DNA of 64,000 nt, taken from the NCBI RefSeq assembly GCF_008014345.1, contig NZ_VPFL01000014.1, positions 36,112-100,111 on the forward strand, in the 5' to 3' direction. The notes beneath the pieces were generated by a model. The model saw nothing but the letters and a program-made list of their open reading frames with translations. It did not search any database and was not told the origin of the DNA. A program made the translations under genes and the position numbers. Shown here in pieces: positions 26,309 through 34,762 of this stretch; the stretch's first letter is position 1, and every line of letters starts with the position of its first letter. This stretch comes from Pelomicrobium methylotrophicum. GTDB taxonomy: Bacteria; Pseudomonadota; Gammaproteobacteria; Burkholderiales; UBA6910.

Positions 26309-27589
26309 CTATGCTTCAGCCCGGGCGGCCTGATTGATCACCTGGATCGCCCGCAACGCCGCTGCGGTCGAGCTCTGCACCGCCCGGTTGACGTCCAGAG
26401 CGTTGGTGGCGCAGCCGGCGCCAAAGACGCCGCCGCTCGCCGACGCTTCGATAAAACCGCTGGAGTCGGCGACCACTTCCGCGGGAATCAGGCCGGCAGG
26501 TACGCTCGGCTCCATGCCGATCGCCAGCACGACCAAGTCATGGGTATTGGCGTAGCGGTGGTAGCCCTCGGTGTCCACGCCGTGCAGCACTAGATCGCCG
26601 TTTTTCTCTTCGGTGATCCGAGCGACTTTGGACTTCACGAACTTCACCGTCGGGTCTTTCTGGACCTTCTGGTAGAAGTCCTCCAGACGGTCGATGGCGC
26701 GGATGTCGATGTAGTAGATGGTGGACCTGCCTTCGTCTCCGTAGGCCTCGCGCACGTACTGGGTTTGCTTGAGGGAGGCCATGCAACAGATGCGCGAGCA
26801 GTGGCGCAGGTGGTTCTCGTCCCGGGAGCCGGCGCACTGGATGAAGGCGATGTTCTTCGCCTCCCGGCCGTCGGAAGGCCGCAGGATCTTGCCGCCCGTG
26901 GGCCCGTGGGGATCCGCCAGCCGCTCGAACTCTACGCTGGTGATCACGTTGGGGAAACGGTCGTAACCGTACGGCTGGATCTTGGCCGCGTCATAGGGTT
27001 TCCAGCCAGTGGCCCAGATGACAGCGCCGGCCTTGAGTTCGACGATCTCCTCTTTCTGATCCAGGTCGATGGCGTTGTACTTACAGGCGGCCTTGGCCCT
27101 CTCCGCATCGGACGTGCCGATGATGGAAGGGTCCAGCACGTAGCGCAGGGGATAGGCCATGGCGAAAGGCAGGTACGCCGCCTTGATCGTGTTCAGGTTG
27201 TAGTTGTACGGGTTGGGGATTTCCGTTTCCACCGCTTGTGCGCACGCGCCGCAGGCGGTGCAGTTTTCGTTCACGTAGCGCGGCGAGAGTTTTACCGTGA
27301 CCGTGTAATCGCCGCGTTTGCCCGAGATGCCGGTGACCTCGGCCAGCGTCAGGACGCGGATTTTGGGGTTGGCCTTGAGGCGACGCAGGTTGATTTCCAG
27401 CCCGCAAGTGGGGTGGCAGAGCTTGGGGAAATAGCGGTAGAGGAGCGCGGTGCGACCGCCCAAGGTGGGGCTTTTCTCGACCAGGACGACCTCTTTGCCG
27501 CACTCCGCGGCTTCGAGCGCCGCGGTCATGCCGCTGATGCCTCCGCCGACGACCACGATGGTTTGCTGGGTCGCGATGATGGCTGTCAT
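26309..27589 (-). CDS. qmoA: Quinone-interacting oxidoreductase subunit A (QmoA)
   Basis: A 426-residue HdrA-like flavoprotein. The FAD-binding motif VVVGGGISGMTAALEAA is at the N-terminus. CHPTCG and CTACGACAQAV are cysteine-bearing segments, and the C-terminal GCATNALDVNRAVQSS region matches QmoA. GGAGGAG precedes ATG 27589. It is the first gene of the operon; a possible promoter lies at 27634-27660. With QmoB and HdrCB it forms the Qmo-type complex found in organisms where HdrCB replaces QmoC. Confidence 0.92.
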   Translation of the reverse strand: MTAIIATQQTIVVVGGGISGMTAALEAAECGKEVVLVEKSPTLGGRTALLYRYFPKLCHPTCGLEINLRRLKANPKIRVLTLAEVTGISGKRGDYTVTVKLSPRYVNENCTACGACAQAVETEIPNPYNYNLNTIKAAYLPFAMAYPLRYVLDPSIIGTSDAERAKAACKYNAIDLDQKEEIVELKAGAVIWATGWKPYDAAKIQPYGYDRFPNVITSVEFERLADPHGPTGGKILRPSDGREAKNIAFIQCAGSRDENHLRHCSRICCMASLKQTQYVREAYGDEGRSTIYYIDIRAIDRLEDFYQKVQKDPTVKFVKSKVARITEEKNGDLVLHGVDTEGYHRYANTHDLVVLAIGMEPSVPAGLIPAEVVADSSGFIEASASGGVFGAGCATNALDVNRAVQSSTAAALRAIQVINQAARAEA

Positions 27590-27633
27590 CGACCTCCTCC
27601 CGCTTGATGTTTTATGCGCGGACTTTTGGATCG

Positions 27634-27660
27634 ATTCTACCCCAGCCGGCGGAAGGTCAA
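27634..27660 (-). promoter_or_regulatory. Possible sigma-70 promoter of qmoA
   Basis: On the minus strand TTGACC (27660-27655), 15 nt, then TAGAAT (27639-27634) lies 45-70 bp before the qmoA ATG. The spacer is short, so this is only a candidate. Confidence 0.35.
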
Positions 27661-27750
27661 CACAAACACGGCGTGCAAAAGAGATTCAAAATTCTTATGC
27701 CATGATAGAGGCGCTGAATTCAAACGCGAGGAAAGGAAAGCGCCGCATCT

Positions 27751-28263
27751 TCAACGCGGCACCGGGCGGATGGCGAATTCGAGGCGGTCGAGATCGCCGA
27801 GCGCATACGTTGCGGGGGCTCCGATTCCAGCCACCGTGCCCGGGTTCACGAGCAGGGTGAGGCCGCCTTTCACATTGCGCACACGGCGGATTTCGGCTTG
27901 GTGACTATGGCCGCAGCAGACCAGGTGCCACTCGCCGGTCGTCGCCATCGCTTCGCCGTAGTCCGGGTAGTGCACCACGAATACCCGGTGGCCGGCGAGC
28001 TCGAGGCGGGCGTCCCCTCCGTGATAGCGGATCACGCTGCCGGAGGCCGCTGCGAGGCGTGCCATGGCCACGGGATCGCCCAGGTTGTTGCCGTGGATGA
28101 CGTGCACCGGCAGCCCAAGCGGCAGCAGCCCGCGCAACGTGTTGGGGCCGATCACGTCACCACAGTGAATCACCGCCTCCGCCCCCTCGGCCTTGGCTTC
28201 CGCGACGGCAGCGGCGAGGAGCTCCGAGCGATCATGGCTGTCGGAGACGATGCAAAGCTTCAT
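27751..28263 (-). CDS. Metallophosphoesterase, YfcE/MJ0936-like
   Basis: A 170-residue calcineurin-like phosphoesterase. Metal-ligand motifs are SDSHD near the N-terminus, HCGDV, HGNN and CGHSH. Small members of this family hydrolyse phosphodiesters such as bis-pNPP; the physiological substrate is unknown. It lies downstream of ppa on the same strand, separated from it by a heptamer palindrome. Confidence 0.85.
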   Translation of the reverse strand: MKLCIVSDSHDRSELLAAAVAEAKAEGAEAVIHCGDVIGPNTLRGLLPLGLPVHVIHGNNLGDPVAMARLAAASGSVIRYHGGDARLELAGHRVFVVHYPDYGEAMATTGEWHLVCCGHSHQAEIRRVRNVKGGLTLLVNPGTVAGIGAPATYALGDLDRLEFAIRPVPR

Positions 28264-28276
28264 CGTTGCAACGTTG

Positions 28277-28357
28277 GTGAATCGCGAATGGCAAAGCCAG
28301 CGGCGTGCGGGCCGTCAGGCTTCTCCCTTTTTTACCATTTCGCTACTTTTGCATCAC
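28277..28357. repeat. Heptamer palindrome, ppa-phosphodiesterase gap
   Basis: The left arm has 7-bp units GTGAATC, GCGAATG and GCAAAGC from 28277. The right arm ends TTTACC, ATTTCGC, TACTTTT, GCATCAC (28357), roughly complementary. Composition and phase match the elements at 7381-7443 and 23991-24060. Confidence 0.55.
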
Positions 28358-28358
28358 C

Positions 28359-28907
28359 TCAAAACGCTGGTTTCTTGCTTGCTGCCTGGTAGCGTTTGAC
28401 GCCCGCGAGGATCTCGGCCTTGGCTTCTTCCGGGCCGACCCACCCGCGGACCTTTACCCATTTGCCCGGCTCCAGGTCCTTGTAGTGCTCGAAGAAGTGG
28501 CAGATCTGCGACAGCGTGAAGTCGGGCAGATCACGGGGCGTTTCGACGTCCCGGTACATGCTGGACAATTGGTCGATGGGCACCGCGAGGAGCTTGGCGT
28601 CCTCGCCCGCCTCGTCCTGCATCTTGAGCATGCCGATGGGCCGGCAGCGGACCACTGCACCGGGGATGACGGCGATGGGACTGACCACCAGCACGTCCAC
28701 CGGATCGCCGTCCTCCGCCAGGGTGTGGGGGATGTAGCCGTAGTTGCAGGGATAGTGCATCGCGGTGGCGAGGAATCGGTCCACGAACATGGCGCCGGTG
28801 TCCTTGTCCACCTCGTACTTGACGGGCGCCCCGTGCATCGGGATCTCGATGATGACGTTGAAATCGTTGGGCAGGTCGCGGCCGGACGGTACCCGGTCGA
28901 GATTCAT
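28359..28907 (-). CDS. ppa: Inorganic pyrophosphatase
   Basis: The 182-residue soluble family I pyrophosphatase hydrolyses PPi to phosphate and needs Mg2+. Active-site stretches are [20 protein letters not shown] and DGDPVDVLV, with the aspartates expected for metal binding. A GAGGAG site precedes the start. In APS-reductase-based sulfur metabolism PPi turnover matters, so its position near qmo genes may be meaningful, though it is also a housekeeping gene. Confidence 0.95.
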   Translation of the reverse strand: MNLDRVPSGRDLPNDFNVIIEIPMHGAPVKYEVDKDTGAMFVDRFLATAMHYPCNYGYIPHTLAEDGDPVDVLVVSPIAVIPGAVVRCRPIGMLKMQDEAGEDAKLLAVPIDQLSSMYRDVETPRDLPDFTLSQICHFFEHYKDLEPGKWVKVRGWVGPEEAKAEILAGVKRYQAASKKPAF

Positions 28908-28972
28908 GAAGGACTCCTCGATGACATGACGAATATCGGCTTATTATAGCGGGAGCCATCGCTTGCCTTCCT

Positions 28973-29800
28973 GTGAGAATGCTGCTGCAGATCGCTTTCA
29001 TCGTGGCTGCCGGTTACGGCGCCCTCGTGGCTGCGGCGTATTTTGCCCAGGCGAAGCTGGTGTATTTTCCTGCGGTGGGGCGGGAACAGGTGGCCACGCC
29101 GGCGCAGATGGGGCTCCCCCACGAAGAGCTCACTTTACGCACCAAGGACGGCGTGCGCCTGCACGCCTGGTACGTGTCGGTGCCGCAGCCGCGCGGTGTG
29201 GTGCTGTTCCTCCACGGCAACGCCGGCAACATTTCCCACCGGCTGGATTCGCTGGCCATGTTCGCCCGGTTGGGGTACGCGACCCTGATCGTCGACTATC
29301 GGGGCTATGGCCGGAGCGGGGGCCGGCCTTCGGAGGAAGGGACTTACCTCGACGCGCTGGCGGCATGGCGCCATCTCACCGCGGAGCGGGGCATCGCCCC
29401 CGAGGACGTGGTGCTGTTCGGCGAGTCCCTAGGGGCCGCCGTGGCGGCCTGGCTTGCTGCCCAGGTGCAGCCTCGGGCGCTGGTGATCCTATCGGGGTTT
29501 GTCTCGGTGCCTGAACTGGGCCAGGAGGTCTATCCCTTTCTTCCCGTCAAATGGCTCGCCCGGTTCCGCTATGCCACTGCCGACTTCCTGAAGGATGTCT
29601 CCTGCCCGGTGCTGGTGGCCCACAGCCGGGACGACGAGGTCGTGCCGTTCCGCCACGGCGAGCGGCTGTACGCCGTGGCGCCCGGGCCGAAAAGTTTTCT
29701 TGAGCTTCAGGGTGGCCACAACGAGGCGTTCTTTTTCGTCCGGCCCGAGTGGGAGCGCTCACTTGCAGAATTCTTGGACAGTACGCGGCCGGTTCGGTAA
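28973..29800 (+). CDS. Alpha/beta hydrolase, ABHD13/BEM46-like, membrane-anchored
   Basis: A 275-residue hydrolase with an N-terminal hydrophobic anchor (about residues 4-25). HGNAGN is the oxyanion-hole region, GESLG the nucleophile elbow (Ser), SRDDEVVPF supplies the Asp and GGHNEAF the His. Substrate unknown; relatives are esterase or thioesterase-like. GTG 28973 or the ATG two codons later may start it. It precedes the patatin gene by about 20 bp. Confidence 0.82.
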   Translation: MRMLLQIAFIVAAGYGALVAAAYFAQAKLVYFPAVGREQVATPAQMGLPHEELTLRTKDGVRLHAWYVSVPQPRGVVLFLHGNAGNISHRLDSLAMFARLGYATLIVDYRGYGRSGGRPSEEGTYLDALAAWRHLTAERGIAPEDVVLFGESLGAAVAAWLAAQVQPRALVILSGFVSVPELGQEVYPFLPVKWLARFRYATADFLKDVSCPVLVAHSRDDEVVPFRHGERLYAVAPGPKSFLELQGGHNEAFFFVRPEWERSLAEFLDSTRPVR

Positions 29801-29821
29801 CGTCCAGACGGGGCTTCAGTC

Positions 29822-30736
29822 ATGAGCGATTCCATGAAACCCAAAATCGGCCTCGCGCTCGGCAGCGGTTCGGCGCGCGGGTGGGCTCACATCGGCGTGA
29901 TTCGCGCCCTGGAGCAGGCAGGCGTGCAGCCCCACATCGTATGCGGGACCTCCATCGGTGCGCTGGTGGGCGCAGTCTACGTGGAAGGGGAACTCGACAG
30001 CCTGGAGGAATGGGTGACGGGCCTCACTTGGCAGACGGTGGTGGGCTTTCTCGACGTGAGCCTGGTGGGCGGCCTGATCAAGGGCGAGCGGCTGGTGGAG
30101 TTCTTCCGCCGCAACTTCGCCGACGCCGACATTGCGGACTTGCCGCGAGCTTACAGCGCGGTGGCCACCGACCTGGAAAGCGGCAACGAGGTGTGGTTGC
30201 GGGAGGGGCGGGTCATGGACGCCGTGCGGGCGTCCATCGCTCTGCCAGGGTTGTTTACGCCGGTTCAGCGCGATGGCCGCATCTTGGTGGACGGGGGGCT
30301 GGTAAACCCGGTACCCGTTTCCCTCTGCCGGGCGATGGGGGCCGACGTGGTCATCGCGGTGGACTTGAACGCAGATCTCCTCGGGCGACATCTGAGGCGG
30401 CTGCGTGCCGACGCCGTCCGCGCGGCCAACGGCGAGCCGGAGTCGTGGCTTCAGCGCGTTCGCGAGAGCCTTGCCGCCCTTCATTTCATGCCCGCCGGCA
30501 GCACCGACGCCGGTCCCTCCATGCTGGAAGTGGTGGCCTCCAGCATCAACATCATGCAGGTGCGCATCACTCGCAGCCGTTTGGCGGGCGAGCCGGCGGA
30601 CTTGCTCATTACACCGCAGCTTGCCCACATCGGGCTGATGGAATTTCACCGGGCCCGGGAGGCGGTGGCGGCCGGAAGGCGCGCCACCGAGCACGTGCTG
30701 CCGCGCTTGCGCGAGCTGACCGGCAGCGATATCTGA
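29822..30736 (+). CDS. rssA: Patatin-like phospholipase, RssA family
   Basis: A 304-residue serine hydrolase. The oxyanion loop GSGSARGWAHIG, the nucleophile motif GTSIG and the DGG motif (VDGGLVNP) complete the Ser-Asp dyad. RssA-type proteins are cytoplasmic or membrane-associated lipid acyl hydrolases of undefined role. It starts 21 bp after the preceding hydrolase gene on the same strand; together they may act on lipids. Confidence 0.88.
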   Translation: MSDSMKPKIGLALGSGSARGWAHIGVIRALEQAGVQPHIVCGTSIGALVGAVYVEGELDSLEEWVTGLTWQTVVGFLDVSLVGGLIKGERLVEFFRRNFADADIADLPRAYSAVATDLESGNEVWLREGRVMDAVRASIALPGLFTPVQRDGRILVDGGLVNPVPVSLCRAMGADVVIAVDLNADLLGRHLRRLRADAVRAANGEPESWLQRVRESLAALHFMPAGSTDAGPSMLEVVASSINIMQVRITRSRLAGEPADLLITPQLAHIGLMEFHRAREAVAAGRRATEHVLPRLRELTGSDI

Positions 30737-30929
30737 GGCGGTCACGCCGGCGCGATCGCCTCCGGCGGGAACGGGTCTGCGTGCCGACAAGCGCCGGCGG
30801 CCGAGCGACCGCAGGGCCGATGTCCCCGGCGCCGATGATCGGGCAATCGATCTGTTCGTTCATCCGCTTGGTCCCGGTTGTGGCACGATACGAGCGGATG
30901 ATGAATTGCTTGCCTGCCCGGTGCGCCCG

Positions 30930-31658
30930 ATGACGACACGGCTGGTTTCCGGCTGGCCCCCTCTGGGCGCCGTCATGCTCGGTGTCCTGCTGGGGCTGGG
31001 CCCGAGCACGGCGGCGCGAGCGGCCGAAGACGTGCCACGCTGGATGGGGACCTACGTCTTCCCGGTCACCACGCTGGGGACCGGACGCCGGGCAGGCTCC
31101 GCCACCCTTATCCTGGAGCCGACCTTCGTCTACCTTGCCCGAAGCCGCTGGAGCCAGGCGCGCATCGTCGAGGCGGCGCACACCGCGGCCTCCCTCCTGC
31201 AGCAGTGTGACGTGACGATTCGCTGGGTCAGGCTGCACCTGGTGGACGGCCCCGAGCGCTACGCCGACTTCCACGTGCCCGCGGCGCGGGATCTCGTTCG
31301 CCGGCTACCGTACCCCAAGCCCACGGTCTACTTCGTCCGGGATACCCGCCAGCGGATCGCCTTCGACGCGGAAGCCATCGGCCGGGGAAACAGCGCTAGC
31401 CGGCCGGAGCTGCAGGACACGGTGTGGATCACCGAAGCGGTTCGTGATCCCGGCATCGCGCTGGCCCACGAGCTCGTTCACGTGCTTATGGACAGCGGCG
31501 AGCACGTGGACCTGCCGCGCAACCTCATGCGGGACGAGACCGCCGCCGAGAACCGCGAACTCACGCCGGAGCAGTGCGCACGGCTGCGAGCCACGGGTCA
31601 AGCCAACGGCCTGCTGAAGGCGGCGGGCGGGCCCAGGCCGGCGGGGAGACGGCGGTGA
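30930..31658 (+). CDS. Secreted zinc-peptidase-like protein (HELVH)
   Basis: A 242-residue protein starting MTTRLVSG at 30930, with a signal peptide ending near ARAAED. The segment IALAHELVHVLMDSGEHVDLPRNLM contains HExxH and a downstream His, as in zincin proteases. No family is recognised with confidence, so proteolytic activity is an inference. It lacks a lipobox. The C-terminus is Arg/Gly/Pro-rich. Confidence 0.6.
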   Translation: MTTRLVSGWPPLGAVMLGVLLGLGPSTAARAAEDVPRWMGTYVFPVTTLGTGRRAGSATLILEPTFVYLARSRWSQARIVEAAHTAASLLQQCDVTIRWVRLHLVDGPERYADFHVPAARDLVRRLPYPKPTVYFVRDTRQRIAFDAEAIGRGNSASRPELQDTVWITEAVRDPGIALAHELVHVLMDSGEHVDLPRNLMRDETAAENRELTPEQCARLRATGQANGLLKAAGGPRPAGRRR

Positions 31659-31758
31659 GGGAAGGCGGTCGGTGGGGCCCAGCGTTTAGGGTTGCAATCC
31701 AGCGGATGTGGTGCTTTGATAACACTGCACGCTCCAGAAATAGGTCGAGGAGGATCCC

Positions 31759-32040
31759 ATGAAGGCGCCGATCCCCGAAACCCCGCCGGACTACGACAAG
31801 ACCCGCATCATCGAACGCCCTGACGGCTTCTACTGGCAGGACAAGGAGACGGAGGAAGTCTTCGGCCCCTTCCCCACGTTGCTCGAGGCCATCAAGGACA
31901 TGGAGTACAGCGCCGACGCGGACCTCGAGCCGGAGGAAACCCTGGAGGAGGTGGAGGCTGAGCTGGGGATTGCCAACTGGATCGAGCCGGAGACGGGGGA
32001 GCCGGCCGAAGACACCTTCACCCGTCTGGAGGACCACTGA
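31759..32040 (+). CDS. Hypothetical small acidic protein
   Basis: A 93-residue acidic protein with GAGGAGGATCCC before its ATG, a strong ribosome binding site. The N-terminal half looks like a small beta-rich module (FYWQDKETEEVFGPFPTLLEA), the C-terminal half is Glu-rich. No cysteine, signal peptide or membrane segment. Function unknown. Confidence 0.65.
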   Translation: MKAPIPETPPDYDKTRIIERPDGFYWQDKETEEVFGPFPTLLEAIKDMEYSADADLEPEETLEEVEAELGIANWIEPETGEPAEDTFTRLEDH

Positions 32041-32056
32041 GCCGTCGGCCCCGGCG

Positions 32057-32854
32057 CTAAAACGAGTACGGTCCCGGAAAGGAATCCACCAGGCACGTGT
32101 GGGTGACCAGACCCACGTCCGGCCGCCAGAGGTGCAACAGGAACGCCGGCGGCTCCAGCAGGTAGGTGAGGGGTGAGGCTCCGGGGCGTAGCGCCAGGGT
32201 GATCTGATGGGCGCAGCTCGGCGCCACGCAGGCGGTGGTCCCCGCCCAGCGTGTAAGGACAGGGCGGTGGATATGTCCGCAGCACAACCGTTCCACCTGC
32301 GGGTTTTGCCGAAGGATGCGCGCCAGCCGCTGTGCGCCCACGCAACCCATCCGGTCCATGGCTTCCAGGCCGGTAGCGAACGGCGGATGGTGCATAAACA
32401 GCATGGTGGGCGCGTGGGGCGCCTGGGCGAGGCGGGCTTCCAGCCACTCGAGCCGGGCATCGTCCAGGAACCCGCCATCCCTTCCGGGGTCCAGCGTGTC
32501 GAGGAACACCAGCCGCACCGGGAAATCTTCGATGACGAACTGGACGAAGTCGGGATCCTGACCCAAGTACTCGTGGTCCGGAAACGCGGCCCGCAGCGCG
32601 CTGCGGTCGTCGTGATTGCCTGGAATCAGCACCCAGCGCGTGGCGAGCGACTCCAGTAGCGAGCGCAAGTGCCGGTACTCCTCGGGACTTCCGGTGTTCA
32701 CCAGGTCGCCCGTCAACACCACCAGGTCCGCGGGCGGGTCCATGGCGTTCAAGCGCACCACGCAGCGACGTAGACAATCGGCAGTATCGACACGGCCGCC
32801 CAGACGCTCGCCGGGGCGGCCCACGTGGAGATCGCTCACTTGGGCAACCAGCAT
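32057..32854 (-). CDS. Metallophosphoesterase, CpdA-like cyclic nucleotide phosphodiesterase
   Basis: A 265-residue phosphoesterase from ATG 32854 (MLVAQVSDLHVG); TTG 32884 would add ten residues. Metal-binding motifs SDLHVG, TGDLVN, PGNHD, HHPPF and CGHIH are all intact and in class III phosphodiesterase order. Such enzymes hydrolyse 3',5'-cAMP or related phosphodiesters. No clear ribosome binding site supports either start. Confidence 0.82.
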   Translation of the reverse strand: MLVAQVSDLHVGRPGERLGGRVDTADCLRRCVVRLNAMDPPADLVVLTGDLVNTGSPEEYRHLRSLLESLATRWVLIPGNHDDRSALRAAFPDHEYLGQDPDFVQFVIEDFPVRLVFLDTLDPGRDGGFLDDARLEWLEARLAQAPHAPTMLFMHHPPFATGLEAMDRMGCVGAQRLARILRQNPQVERLCCGHIHRPVLTRWAGTTACVAPSCAHQITLALRPGASPLTYLLEPPAFLLHLWRPDVGLVTHTCLVDSFPGPYSF

Positions 32855-33027
32855 GGGGAAAGGAGGAAAGACGTGCAAGCGCAATGGTAAGCCCGGTGCG
32901 GGAGGCGGCGCCAGCGCCGCGAGGACGTGTGGCGTCCGGAACGGACACCCTCCCTCGCGGTCGAAAGGGGGAACGTTGGGTGAGGTTTATGCCTGAGGGC
33001 GAATTTATCCCATCAGAAGGAGGGAGC

Positions 33028-33666
33028 ATGAGGAAGCTGATGGCCGGAATTGTCGTGCTGCTTTCTGCCCAATGGGCGATGGCGCAGCAGGCGCTTAACG
33101 AACAGGTGGAGCACGCCCTCTCCGGAGCAACGCCGCAGGAGGTGGTCAAGCGGCTGGAAAAGGCCGTCAAGCGGGGCAATGTGCTTGCTGCCTACGAGTT
33201 GGGCGTGATCCTACGGGACGGGCGGGAGGGCATCGAGCCCGACCCGCGAAGGGCGCTCAAGCTGTTCGAGCGGGCGGGCCGCCCATGGCTCGCGCGCAAC
33301 TGGTTCAAGCTTGGCGTCCCCCAGGCCCAATATGCCCTCGGCATGATGTACCTGGAAGGCAAGGGAACAGAGGCGGACACGGAGACTGCGTTGAAGTGGT
33401 TGCTGCGTGCGGCGGAGCAGGGGCACGCTCAAGCCCAGCTCCAGCTTGCCGAGATCTACGCCTCGGACGGTGGTCCGGTGGACATGCGCGAGGCGTACTT
33501 CTGGGCATCGCTGGCGTTGGGTCAATTCGATTTGTCAAAGCAGGAGAAGGACAAAGCGGCGGCGATTCAGGAGAGCGCAGCGCAGAAGTTGGATGCCAAT
33601 GACGTGGAGACGCTCAAGATGGCGGTCGAGAATTGGAGCCCGCATCGGATGGCTTCCAGCCGGTGA
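33028..33666 (+). CDS. Exported Sel1-repeat protein
   Basis: A 212-residue protein with a signal peptide (residues 1-19, cut after WAMA). Sel1-like TPR repeats are seen, for instance NVLAAYELGVILRDGREGIEPD, VPQAQYALGMMYLEGKGTEAD and HAQAQLQLAEIYAS. Such repeats serve as periplasmic protein-interaction scaffolds. AAGGAGGGAG precedes ATG 33028. Partner unknown. Confidence 0.8.
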   Translation: MRKLMAGIVVLLSAQWAMAQQALNEQVEHALSGATPQEVVKRLEKAVKRGNVLAAYELGVILRDGREGIEPDPRRALKLFERAGRPWLARNWFKLGVPQAQYALGMMYLEGKGTEADTETALKWLLRAAEQGHAQAQLQLAEIYASDGGPVDMREAYFWASLALGQFDLSKQEKDKAAAIQESAAQKLDANDVETLKMAVENWSPHRMASSR

Positions 33667-33720
33667 CTCCAGGCTTGCGCCGCCGCGCCTCGGTTTCCCT
33701 GGGGCGGATCTATCCGCATC

Positions 33721-34194
33721 ATGATCGCGCTGCTGCAGCGGGTGAGTTCGGCCCGCGTGATGGTGGAAGGGGAGGCGGTGGGCGAAATCGGCCGCGGTCT
33801 CCTGGTTTTTGTCGCAGTGGAGCGGGAGGACACCGAAGCCCAGGCGGATCGGCTCCTCCAGCGGCTGCTTGCTTTTCGGGTGTTTCCCGACGGCGAAGGG
33901 CGGATGAACCTGAGCGTCTCCGACGTCAAGGGCGGTCTTCTGTTGGTCCCCCAGTTCACGCTCGCAGCGGACACCCGCAAGGGCACGCGGGCAAGCCTCA
34001 CGCCGGCCGCTCCACCCGCAACGGGCGAGCGGCTGTTTTCTTACCTCCTGCAGCGCGCCCGTGCGGCGTACCCGAAAGTGGAAAGCGGCCGCTTCGGTTG
34101 CACCATGCAGGTGCATCTCGTCAACGACGGGCCGGTCACCTTCTGGCTGCGGGCTGCTGCCCGGAAGCCGCCTGAAACAGGGGCTTTCTATTGA
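33721..34194 (+). CDS. dtd: D-aminoacyl-tRNA deacylase
   Basis: The 157-residue DTD removes D-amino acids and glycine mischarged on t[16 protein letters not shown], the QFTLAAD motif and the cross-subunit motif NDGPVTFWL are present. The usual SQFTL reads PQFTL, so the Ser is replaced by Pro while the Thr remains. Its stop overlaps the -35 of the speD promoter. Confidence 0.93.
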   Translation: MIALLQRVSSARVMVEGEAVGEIGRGLLVFVAVEREDTEAQADRLLQRLLAFRVFPDGEGRMNLSVSDVKGGLLLVPQFTLAADTRKGTRASLTPAAPPATGERLFSYLLQRARAAYPKVESGRFGCTMQVHLVNDGPVTFWLRAAARKPPETGAFY

Positions 34195-34218
34195 ATCCAC
34201 GCGCGATTTTGTTAAAAT
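34191..34218 (+). promoter_or_regulatory. Sigma-70 promoter of speD
   Basis: TTGAAT at 34191-34196, 16 nt, then TAAAAT at 34213-34218, about 120 bp before the speD ATG. The leader between them is unusually long and GC-rich for a 132-residue gene and could hold regulation. Confidence 0.6.
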
Positions 34219-34341
34219 GCTCGGCTTTCTGCTTTGCTGCCAACCAACCTTGCGGGAGGCGGGTAAAGCTGTTCCATGGGGGGGCAAAGGCATCGCCTGC
34301 GCCCGTGAAACGGTTCTACTTGTGTACTGAAGGAGGGTGCT

Positions 34342-34740
34342 ATGGGGCTTGCAGCAGCAAAGGCGTCCGAGCTAGAGCCAAGACCGAAAGGCCTGCATCT
34401 GCTCGGTGACCTGTACGGTTGCAAAGGGGGGGATCGGTACTTCTTCAACGCCGATCTGCTGCGGGAGCACTGCCTGAGGTTGGTGGCAGATGCCGGCCTG
34501 ACCCCGGTCGGTGACTACTTCCACCAATTCGGGCTGGAAGGCGGCGTGACCGGCATGGTGGTGCTTGCCGAGTCCCATCTCTCCATTCATACCTGGCCCG
34601 AAAAGCGCTACGTCACCGTGGACGTGTTCGTCTGCAACTACACGAGCGACAACCGCCACAAGGCGCGCAAGCTGTTCAAGGCGCTGGTGGACACTTTCTG
34701 CCCGGAAGAGCCCCACGTGCGCTCGGTCGATCGCGAATAG
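34342..34740 (+). CDS. speD: S-adenosylmethionine decarboxylase proenzyme
   Basis: The 132-residue pyruvoyl enzyme makes decarboxylated AdoMet, the aminopropyl donor for spermidine. The self-cleavage site lies in ESHLSIHTWPE, where Ser becomes the pyruvoyl group; Cys in FVCNYT is the expected active-site residue. GAAGGAGG precedes the start. speE follows after 22 bp. Confidence 0.95.
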   Translation: MGLAAAKASELEPRPKGLHLLGDLYGCKGGDRYFFNADLLREHCLRLVADAGLTPVGDYFHQFGLEGGVTGMVVLAESHLSIHTWPEKRYVTVDVFVCNYTSDNRHKARKLFKALVDTFCPEEPHVRSVDRE

Positions 34741-34762
34741 GGCCGCAGACCAGCGAGGCTCC

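Noticed and set aside
22312..26333. Long + strand frames opposite hdrB, hdrC and qmoB
   Set aside because: They mirror the codon structure of genuine Hdr/Qmo genes on the other strand and show no recognisable protein motifs.
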